Shown here: positions 32,794 to 40,400 of the stretch, in pieces
Numbering within the stretch: the stretch's first letter is position 1
Layout: the number at the start of each line of letters is the position of its first letter
Notes under the pieces: generated by a model
The model's database searches: none
Seen by the model: the letters and a program-made list of their open reading frames with translations, nothing else
Told to the model about the DNA's origin: nothing
Assembly: GCA_022823085.1 (NCBI GenBank)
Contig: JAJDXV010000091.1
Location: 1-56,075 of the forward strand
Length of the DNA stretch: 56,075 bases
Source: Candidatus Poribacteria bacterium
GTDB taxonomy: Bacteria; Poribacteria; WGA-4E; WGA-3G
Direction of reading: 5' to 3'
Made by a program: the position numbers and the translations under genes

Positions 32794-33447
32794 ATGCGCT
32801 TCAAGACATTGGTCTTAGGTACACTTTTTATTTTTGGTTTACTGCTAACAAGCGGTATCGGTTACGGCTATGATAGAGCGATCGAGGCAGAAATGGCGGA
32901 TATGATTGAAGAACCGATGATCATTGCTGACGATCCAAACGCCTCTGGCGGACAGTTTGTCTGGGCGGAGGGTGAACCGCTCACGGGTGGTGGTGATGCC
33001 GGTTCGGTGACATTTAACATCCATATTCCAGAGCCCGGCACTTATGCGCTCTGGGGTAAAGTCCTCGCCTGGGACGGCAATAGCGACTCTTTCTGGGTCA
33101 ATTGGATGCCTATGGACTCGGATGAAAATTCCCAAGAAACTGGCAATACAGAGTTTCGGTGGGGTGTCGCAGGCGGTGCTGAGTGGCACTGGGATCGAAT
33201 TAACCACTGGCTCGACGGTGGGACATTTGAACGGGAATGGGAAATAGAAGCGGCTGGAGACACCACCCTTCGTATCGGAGTTCGGGAAGATGCGACGATG
33301 TTGGATGTCATCTACATCACCGACAATCTCTCTGAGGACGAAGCGGAAGTCGGTCCTCGTGATCCGCTTCCCGAAGATTCTATTACACCTGTCGAACCGC
33401 AAGCGAAACTCGCCACAACGTGGGCAGCACTTAAAGCTGGACGATAG
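32794..33447 (+). CDS. Secreted CBM-like protein, paralog 1
   Basis: 217 residues with AAAAGGAG before the ATG. Signal peptide: KTLVLGTLFIFGLLLTSGIG. The mature protein has a carbohydrate-binding-module-like pattern. It starts with an acidic strand (IEAEMADMIEEPMIIADD), then GEPLTGGGDAGS, then PEPGTYALWGKVLAWDGNSD, SFWVNW and a C-terminal TTLRIGVREDATMLDVIYIT. This order (E-A-E, G-Y/T-Y-x-L-W-x-R/K, D-G-x-S-D-S-F-W-V) is seen in CBM6/35-like and malectin-like sandwich domains. About 60% identical to the next gene by eye. Probable surface or periplasmic glycan binding, inferred. Confidence 0.75.
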   Translation: MRFKTLVLGTLFIFGLLLTSGIGYGYDRAIEAEMADMIEEPMIIADDPNASGGQFVWAEGEPLTGGGDAGSVTFNIHIPEPGTYALWGKVLAWDGNSDSFWVNWMPMDSDENSQETGNTEFRWGVAGGAEWHWDRINHWLDGGTFEREWEIEAAGDTTLRIGVREDATMLDVIYITDNLSEDEAEVGPRDPLPEDSITPVEPQAKLATTWAALKAGR

Positions 33448-33465
33448 GAAATTGACTTACTCTAC

Positions 33466-33493
33466 CGCGGGCGGTTTGACAGAGCTGCCCGCG
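33466..33493 (+). terminator. hairpin between the two CBM-like paralogs
   Basis: CGCGGGC (33466-33472) and GCCCGCG (33487-33493) form a GC-only stem with no T-tract. It may lower readthrough into or stabilise the message of the second paralog. Confidence 0.4.
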
Positions 33494-33522
33494 TATTTCA
33501 GACAGTAGAAAGGAGGTTTTCA

Positions 33523-34197
33523 GTGAAACATATAACAACATTAACACTGAGCATATTAACTATTTTCTTATGCGGCATTGTTGGACTCAATGCAGAGGTC
33601 GAAATTGCCCTCGAAGCCGAATTAGCAAATGAAATTGTGGACCCCATGATTATTGCTGACGATGACAACGCCTCTGATGGAAAATTTATCTGGATGGAGG
33701 GCGAACCCCTCACAGGTGGCGGTGATAAAGGACACGCGAATTTTATCATCAATATTCCGGAACCTGGTGATTATGCGTTGTGGGGACACGTCATCGCGTG
33801 GGATGGCAATAGCGACTCTTTCTGGGTCAATTGGATGCCTGCGGATCCGGATGAAAATGCGCAGCAAACCGGTAATACGGAGTTTCGCTGGGGTGTCGCA
33901 GGAGGTGCCGCATGGCACTGGGACCGCATCAATCACTGGTTAGACGGTGGAACATTTGACCGGGAATGGAAGTTCAAGCAAGCCGGTGAAACGACCTTAC
34001 GCATCGCCACGCGCGAAGATGCGACCATGATAGACGCAATTTTCGTGACGACTAATGTGAAAGCCACGATCGCGGATCAAGCGAACGTTCGATTGCCAAC
34101 CGACCAGGATCGGAAGATACAAGTTGAGGGGCTCGCAGTGAGTCCAAAAGGCAAAGTCGCAACCACCTGGGGCACCCTGAAACGGGCATATCAGTAA
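33523..34197 (+). CDS. Secreted CBM-like protein, paralog 2
   Basis: 224 residues from a GTG with AGGAGG upstream. Signal peptide: HITTLTLSILTIFLCGIVGL. It has the same domain as the preceding gene, with near-identical central stretches (AWDGNSDSFWVNWMP, NTEFRWGVAGGA, HWDRINHWLDGGTF). The C-terminal tails differ but both end in A-T-T-W-x-x-L-K. A tandem duplication is the simplest origin. The antisense strand of its 3' end is open and overlaps the tail of the minus-strand frame below. Confidence 0.75.
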   Translation: MKHITTLTLSILTIFLCGIVGLNAEVEIALEAELANEIVDPMIIADDDNASDGKFIWMEGEPLTGGGDKGHANFIINIPEPGDYALWGHVIAWDGNSDSFWVNWMPADPDENAQQTGNTEFRWGVAGGAAWHWDRINHWLDGGTFDREWKFKQAGETTLRIATREDATMIDAIFVTTNVKATIADQANVRLPTDQDRKIQVEGLAVSPKGKVATTWGTLKRAYQ

Positions 34198-34711
34198 GAA
34201 AAGGAAAAAAAATGGAAGATTGGAAGATTGGAAGATTGGAAGGGTACTTCTTCTTTCCAAACTTCCACCCTTCCGCTTTTTCCGCCAATCCTCTCCTATC
34301 CTGCCAGCCAAACCACACACCTGAATTATGCGGTACATCATAAACACTGTGACTGTAGGCGGGGTTTGTCCCCCCGTTTCGCATAGTTAGCAACCGGTTA
34401 TTGCGAAAAATATAGTGCCGATCCGCGTAATGCTCGATACGCCAGAAGTCAAATCCACGTTCAAATTCGACGACACGTTCAGGCACCCCGAGATGATGTC
34501 GCAGTTTCTCTGCTATCTGTCTATCGCGTTTAATAAGTGCGTGCGTTGTGTATGCAACGCCGGACAGAATTACGCCCAACGCAATCTTCCCTCTTAATTT
34601 TGAAGAAATCCCCTCCGCATCGGGGGTCAATCCATAAACAAAACAGAGAATAAGCACAAAAGCAGATATGTTTTTTGTTCTTTTTAAGAGAATTTGACAA
34701 AAATTTCGCAT
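34052..34711 (-). CDS. Small membrane or secreted protein with an aberrant, repeat-derived tail
   Basis: 219 residues from the ATG at 34711. The N-terminus has a hydrophobic segment (NISAFVLILCFVYGLT) and a second one (KIALGVILSGVAYTTHALI). A compact part follows (HHLGVPERVVEFERGFDFWR, IEHYADRHYIFRNN). From about residue 140 the frame runs through short tandem repeats (34214-34243) and then antisense to the CBM-like gene. The real protein probably ends earlier, or its 3' end was replaced. No family recognised; only the first about 140 residues look genuine. Confidence 0.4.
   Translation of the reverse strand: MRNFCQILLKRTKNISAFVLILCFVYGLTPDAEGISSKLRGKIALGVILSGVAYTTHALIKRDRQIAEKLRHHLGVPERVVEFERGFDFWRIEHYADRHYIFRNNRLLTMRNGGTNPAYSHSVYDVPHNSGVWFGWQDRRGLAEKAEGWKFGKKKYPSNLPIFQSSIFFPFLTDMPVSGCPRWLRLCLLDSLRAPQLVSSDPGRLAIERSLDPRSWLSH
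34214..34243. repeat. 8-bp tandem repeat (GGAAGATT)n
   Basis: Three perfect GGAAGATT units at 34214-34237 followed by a degenerate GGAAGG. An inverse CTTCC-rich run follows at about 34250-34275, so the stretch can fold back on itself. Confidence 0.8.
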
Positions 34712-34738
34712 TTCTATGATATTTTGGTATATTAGGGC

Positions 34739-34768
34739 TTGACAAAGAAATTGTTTTAAGTGTATCCT
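34739..34768 (+). promoter_or_regulatory. candidate promoter for nadA
   Basis: TTGACA (34739-34744) and TATCCT (34763-34768) are 18 nt apart. The same bases hold a weaker minus-strand TTGTCA, so the promoters of nadA and of the minus-strand gene may overlap. Confidence 0.45.
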
Positions 34769-34813
34769 AATAGAACTGATAAAACAAGAATCGCTCATCG
34801 GGTTTGCAGCTTA

Positions 34814-34867
34814 TGTAACGGGGTTACAAACCCCGCCTGCAAAATGGGGTTACAAACCCCGCCTGGA
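34814..34867. repeat. two REP-like hairpins in tandem
   Basis: GGGGTTACAAACCCC followed by GCCTGC occurs twice, about 28 nt apart, in the nadA leader. The same unit is at 37378-37402. A variant with another stem but the same GCCTGC tail is at 45453-45486. Confidence 0.7.
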
Positions 34868-34913
34868 AAACAAACCCTATCTATTAGCGATTGACTTGGA
34901 GCGTGTCAACAAG

Positions 34914-36041
34914 ATGACCGTCATGCATTCTAACGGAGATACTCCGCACGCGACAGATGTACCAAACTGTACGACGGACCTCAGTATTGAGGACGTTAAG
35001 CAGGAGTTGTACAATCGTCATCACCCCAGTTTAACGTTTCTTGACATAGAGGCGCACGCGAAGACCATCCACAAAATACGGACCCTTAAACAGAAACATA
35101 ACGTTGTGATGCTTGGTCACAACTATATGGAGCCGCTTGTCTTCGGATTGTCAGAAAAAGAGGAGCAAGGCGATTCACTCGGTTTGAGCATGTACGCTGC
35201 AAACACAGAGGCACCGTATCTCATCTTTAATGGTGTCCCGTTTATGGCGGAAACAGCAAAGATCCTGAATCCGAGTAAAACGGTGTTAGTCGCCGACAAG
35301 TCAGCGGGTTGCTCACTCGCGGATAACTTCGGTGCCGAGGACGTTAGGGAACTAAAATCGCTTTATCCTGGCGCGCCGGTAATGATCTACATCAATAGTT
35401 ATGCCGATGCGAAGGCGGAGTCGGATATCTGCTGTACATCAGCCAATGCAGCGCACATTGCAAAAACGATGCCTGGGGATACCCTCATCTTTGTCCCGGA
35501 TATTTTTTTCGCGCAGAATTTGGAAGAAGAGTTGAGAGATGAGAAAAATATCGTCTATCCCGGCAAAGACAATACAGCCCGCGGTGCGGTCTGTGAAGTT
35601 CACGAAAAATTTACACTCGACGACCTGCTCGCGATCCGTGAATCCTTTGAAATTCCGAAAGGGCACGGACACCGTAAACTCTATGCGCACTGGGAATGCC
35701 GTCCGGATGTCTTGAAAGAGGCAGATTTTTACGGTAGCACGAGCCAGATCATGAAGGATATTGCGGAACGTGTTGCGGCGAACAAACTCGAACGCGCTTT
35801 CGTGGCTTCGGAGTGCGAATTAACCTCTAACCTCGCGCAAGAGTTCCCGGAAGTCCAATTCTGGACAGCCTGCTCAGTTCGATGCTCACACATGGCGCGC
35901 GTGAACCTGAATAAAATCGCCAATATTCTCGAAGCGATCGATCAGAAGGACGATCTCAGCGAATTCGAGATTACACTCAGTGCTGAAACCATCAACAAAG
36001 CCCGAGCACCGATCGAACGGATGCTTGAAGCGAGTGTTTAG
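34914..36041 (+). CDS. nadA: Quinolinate synthase NadA
   Basis: 375 residues from the ATG at 34914 (GGAG upstream; a TTG at 34896 is open but unsupported). NadA condenses iminoaspartate with dihydroxyacetone phosphate to quinolinate in NAD synthesis. Three cysteines for the [4Fe-4S] cluster are in place: KSAGCSLAD (about 133), HWECRPDVL (about 262, where most relatives have H-P-E-C) and TACSVRCSHM (about 320-324). Other core motifs: VVMLGHNYMEP, AGAxCCTSANA-type segment near 173 and FVASECELT. No nadB or nadC is adjacent. The proline-to-tryptophan change near the second cysteine is unusual. Confidence 0.93.
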   Translation: MTVMHSNGDTPHATDVPNCTTDLSIEDVKQELYNRHHPSLTFLDIEAHAKTIHKIRTLKQKHNVVMLGHNYMEPLVFGLSEKEEQGDSLGLSMYAANTEAPYLIFNGVPFMAETAKILNPSKTVLVADKSAGCSLADNFGAEDVRELKSLYPGAPVMIYINSYADAKAESDICCTSANAAHIAKTMPGDTLIFVPDIFFAQNLEEELRDEKNIVYPGKDNTARGAVCEVHEKFTLDDLLAIRESFEIPKGHGHRKLYAHWECRPDVLKEADFYGSTSQIMKDIAERVAANKLERAFVASECELTSNLAQEFPEVQFWTACSVRCSHMARVNLNKIANILEAIDQKDDLSEFEITLSAETINKARAPIERMLEASV

Positions 36042-36194
36042 GAGCCGTCAGTTTTAATAGTTGTCAGTTAACAGTACTCAGTTTTCAGTTAAGAGGTGTA
36101 TTGTGGCAGTGAAACGAAAAGTAACCGCCACAAGGTATTACCTGATGACTGAAAGATTTTTCGCAGAGAAATCGTACTGAAAACTGATAACTAC
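36042..36194. repeat. GTCAGTT palindromic repeat, long copy
   Basis: Left half GTCAGTTAACAGTACTCAGT/TTTCAGTTAAG and right half TACTGAAAACTGATAACTAC are near-inverses around a ~95-bp centre. The right half is shared with 31433-31491. No coding capacity. A MITE-like element starts directly after it. Confidence 0.6.
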
Positions 36195-36313
36195 AGGACT
36201 TACGCACTTTTGGCTATAGGTGGCTCTGTTAGATGAAATTCTTCTGAAAACACAGCGTTCTGGTGTCACAATCTAACAGATTGTGGTACAAAAGAGCGAT
36301 ATGCGTAAGTCCT
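36195..36313 (+). mobile_element. MITE-like element, copy 6 (short form)
   Basis: Ends AGGACTTACGCA and TGCGTAAGTCCT, central stem CACAATC-TAACA-GATTGTG. Compared with copies 3 and 5 the stem has one A-T pair turned to T-A, a compensatory change. It ends 7 nt before the stop of the PorV-like gene. Confidence 0.85.
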
Positions 36314-36320
36314 AAACTAT

Positions 36321-37304
36321 TTAAAAGCGTGTGATGAAAGAGACGCGATGCGCGTTCCCGAGATACGCGTCCGGTACAAAAGCGTAATCAAATTGGAAGT
36401 CAATATTCGCCAATACGTCCTCACCGCTGCGGCGTACGCCGACACCGAGTGACAAACCGTCGCTCGGGTTCTCGTTCATACCGATTCGGTATCCGATCCG
36501 TGCAGCGATGCTATCGTAAAACCACCGCTCTATACCCAGATGAAAACTCGGATTTGCGTCAATGAGCGGAAGATGTGCGTCTGCGACCAACGCCCACACC
36601 TCCTGTACAGCCATGGGTTCTTCAGCCGCTGCAGCCACTTCTTTCCACGTTCTGTAAGCGAGTCCTGCGCGGACTGCCATCGGTAAGTTTTCACCGCCAC
36701 CTAAAACCCCTGCATTCTGAACAGCCACCCCGATGCCGAGATGATTCTCAAGCAGTTGCAAGATGATTCCGACATCCGCTGCAACACCGTATGCATTCTG
36801 AATATCCAATTGCTCTGAGATTATTTTCGCTGTCCCACCGATGGACAGTGCTGTACTGAGTGGATAAGCGAGAGATAAGCCTGTAGCGAACCCACCGACC
36901 GTTACGGTGCTATCTGGGTCTTCTGTGGGTCCCTGTCGGCGTTCAATCTCTGTGAAACTTCCGAGGAAACTGGCGCCCCAGACGAGCCGTTCTAAGCGCT
37001 GTGCGTATCCGATGGTTTGGTTGCTAATTTCGGCGAATGAGAAGTGTTGCATCGCTGTCAATTCGCGGTCGTGGACAGCGGTTAACCCTGCCGGATTCCA
37101 AAAGATGGTATTGATGTCGTTGGCAAGCCCAGTGAAGGCACCGCCCAATCCAGCGGGCCGGCTGCCGCCTTCAATTTTGAGGAATGCGGCACCCGCTGTT
37201 CCTGCGCCATCGTGAATATCAACTGCGTGCGCGTTTTGAGCCGCTGCGGTTATTATGAGAAGTGCCATTGCGATTAGAACGGAAACCCCTCTTTTGAGCA
37301 TCAT
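36321..37304 (-). CDS. PorV/PorQ-like outer-membrane protein
   Basis: 327 residues. Signal peptide: LKRGVSVLIAMALLIITAAA. The mature start is the PorV hallmark (GTAGAAFLKIEGGSRPAGLG, GAFTGLANDINTIFWNPAGL). FadL-like beta-strands follow, and it ends in an aromatic residue (SFITRF). In Bacteroidota PorV is the outer-membrane shuttle of the type IX secretion system and collects cargo with a C-terminal sorting domain; members outside that phylum are less studied. The start has AAGGAG upstream. The next gene on the same strand is a giant protein with an FlgD-like C-terminus, a plausible cargo. Confidence 0.85.
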   Translation of the reverse strand: MMLKRGVSVLIAMALLIITAAAQNAHAVDIHDGAGTAGAAFLKIEGGSRPAGLGGAFTGLANDINTIFWNPAGLTAVHDRELTAMQHFSFAEISNQTIGYAQRLERLVWGASFLGSFTEIERRQGPTEDPDSTVTVGGFATGLSLAYPLSTALSIGGTAKIISEQLDIQNAYGVAADVGIILQLLENHLGIGVAVQNAGVLGGGENLPMAVRAGLAYRTWKEVAAAAEEPMAVQEVWALVADAHLPLIDANPSFHLGIERWFYDSIAARIGYRIGMNENPSDGLSLGVGVRRSGEDVLANIDFQFDYAFVPDAYLGNAHRVSFITRF

Positions 37305-37375
37305 GAGTTCTCCTTACCCTAATTTTTAGTATCTTTTAGGACCTGTGTGTTTTTTGTAAAATAATAAGCATTGTG

Positions 37376-37402
37376 AGCGGGGTTACAAACCCCGCCTGCA
37401 AG
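37376..37402. repeat. REP-like hairpin
   Basis: GCGGGGTTACAAACCCCGCC followed by TGCA, the same unit as at 34814-34867. It lies between the giant gene and the PorV-like gene. Confidence 0.65.
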
Positions 37403-37432
37403 TTCTGTGAAGCACGACGAGCGGGTCACAAA

Positions 37433-40400
37433 TTAGTCAACGACAAGCACTTTACCGACCACATTCGCGCTATTTCCTGCTGCATTGACGGCTTCTAAAC
37501 GGAAGATGTAGAGACCTCTTGCAACAGGTGTGCCAGCTTGATTCTCCAAATTCCATTTAACCAATTGATCGTTACGCTGCCCGGATACAACATTGGAATA
37601 TTCTTCTGTTCGCACCATGTCTCCACTCCAGTCGTAGATGCTCAAGGTGAGGTTAATCGTCTCTCCGAGGGGTACGTTGACATCATAGGAGAAGAATGCG
37701 ACATCCCGATTTGAGAGTCGGAGCGGATTTGGCCATCCAAATGTCGAACCGCGGAAGGTAAGAGATACAGACATTGTGTAGGTGCCGATGTCATAAACGG
37801 CATAATTTCCGGCGTTATCGGTAACACGAACATCTAATTCGTATTCACCGGAACGCGACGGCAGGAAGTCGATTGACCAACGGCTCCACGGTTCCTCTTG
37901 TGCGCCGCTATCGTCAACAGCGGGGACCGGATCAATCGGTTGGTCGTCTGGGCCGATGCCGACAATTTCGACGAGCCAGACACCGGATGGCGGAACAGTG
38001 ATCTCTCCGTCACCGATTCGCTGTGTCCCTTCGGGGTCCGAGGCTGTGCCTTCAAAAAGGATCGGCTCATCGGTTAATTCGGTTTCGCCGCCATCACTGG
38101 TTACAGCGGCGGTCGGTTCGTCCGTTTCATAAAGGAATCGCGTTGTGACGGAATCGATCGGTGCGAATCCGAGGCGTTCGGAATCGTTGCCGACACCGGT
38201 AACCGTAACCTGATAATGTCCTTGTAGCGTCAATCCACCGGATTTAAACACGATTGTGTCTACACCGTTCTGTTGTGTGCTCCCAGTAACTTCCGATCCA
38301 TCTGGGCCTCGGACAGTAATCTGTGATTGTGTGAGGTCGACCCCTAAACCTGTATCAAAGATACTTGCTTGTATAACGACACCACCGGTCGCAGAAACCG
38401 CGCTCGGATAGTTCTCGGCATCAATATCAACAATCAGCGGTACCTCGTTGATAAGCAGTGTGCTCACATCAATCATCGGCGGACTGGTATCGTAGACGAA
38501 GACCCTTTCATAAGGTTCATCATCGTTCCCTGCGCGGTCTACTGGGTTAATAGTAAGCTCATACTCGCCATCAGCAGAACCGTTGTCTGCGAGTGGAACT
38601 GTTAGCAGGAAGGTCAGCGTGCCTTGTGTATCCTCAGAGATGTGTCCTGACACTTTAGTACGGTTCGGGGACACCTGCTCAAAAGTTATCCATGCATCGT
38701 CAAGATTTTCCCAATCAATGCCAGACGTGTCGTCGGTGAGCGTGGCGCGAATCTCGGTCAATGAATTATTACCTGCAGCTGCAGCGACGACGAATTGAAT
38801 CGCATCATCGCTCTCAATTTCTGGTGCCTGTGTATCGTAGGTGAAGGTCAATCGCTGAACTTCACCGCTTCGCCCAGAAGCACTGATAGGTGTAAACTCA
38901 ATGGTATAGATACCGTCTTCGGAACCGTCCGTCGCGAGTGGACGTACCAGATTATATATTAACCGACCACTCGCTCGCTCTTGCTGACCCGCGACAACTT
39001 GGTTCGCCGGATTTAAGAGCCGAAGCGTTGACAGATGGTTCGCATCATCGGTTTCGAGATTCACCTCTATCTGTTCAATTTCTTCATTCGTAAACGCTTC
39101 GTCGGCTGGTGCGGTTCTCGGTTCTGTAGAAGTGATGGTCGGTAAATATCTCGACAGTACAAAACTGCGTTCAATCGATGTTACCCCACCGTTCCCTGCT
39201 CGGTCAATAGCATGAATACGGACGATGTATCGTCCATCCTCAACGAGTTGATTCGTGCTAAGCGTCAACGTTGTTGTGCCATTATTGACGAGTTCGCCAG
39301 GTATCTCCTGTCCGCTCGGGTTTACGAGTGTGATTGTTGTCATTGACCAGTCGATCTCACTTCCACCTTCATCGTTGAGTGTTACCTGTATCTGTGTAAT
39401 ATCCTCCGTAAGGAGTGCCCCATCAGCAGGGACTGTGCTAACGACGGTTGGCGATTGCGTGTCATAGATAAGCGTATGTTCGATATTGCGTGCGTTCCCA
39501 GCTCTATCTGCGAAGGCAATAACAACGGTATATTCACCATCCATGCTCCCGTCCCGCGGTAAAGGCTGGTCAAGTGTAAGGAAGACCTGGTTTCCGGTAT
39601 CGTTTGTGAGGCGCGCCGGGACTAAGTTCCCACTGGCATCGCGTAGACTAACATTCTGATCCGCTAACACGAGGTCTGCGGGCCCAACATCGGCTACAGT
39701 GAATCGGAACTGCCTTAAACTCTCACTGATATAAGAAACGGGTTGGCTGAGATCAATTGGTTCCGCGTCACTAATCTCCGGCTCCTGCGTATCATAGATA
39801 AACTCACGGTAAACGGTGTTCCCCTCACGTCCTGCTTTATCAACCGGGGTAACATATACGCCGTATCTCCCATCCGTCGTCCCATCGGTTGTGAAGGTTG
39901 CCGGTTCCCATATAAGGAGGTCTACGCCGTTAGACCCAGTTACGCCGCGAACGATTAAGTTATCCGTGTCTGCGACGGTAATATCGGAACCCTCGTTACT
40001 GAAATCTAATCCAGTCTCTGATGGGTCTTCAAGTACTGCGCCGATAATCGTATTGCTTGCATTGATGTAAACAACATCGCCGCCAGCTGCCGTCTCGATA
40101 TCGCCTATAATGACAGAACTGACAATCGGCAAGGGTATATCAAGGGTGAAGGTGTAATCCGTTGGTGCTGGTGAGACGTTCCCTGCTATATCTTGCGGTG
40201 TAACAGAGAGTATGTATGTATCGAGTTGGTTCAATTCCGCGAAACTGACAGTGATTTGAGAGGTGCCGTTATCTTGCAATGTGAGTGGAATATCTACAAC
40301 TTCAGGATCACCAGTCGTCGCAGAGACACCAGAACTTACCAAAGTAACGACAGTGTTGTTGAAATCAACCCTTGTTGCTTCGTCAAAGTGAAGGGTAATA

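Noticed and set aside
34814..34867. Possible start of a CRISPR array (two similar units)
   Set aside because: Only two units, each self-palindromic, with a spacer of a few bases; units of the same kind occur singly elsewhere, so REP-like hairpins fit better.
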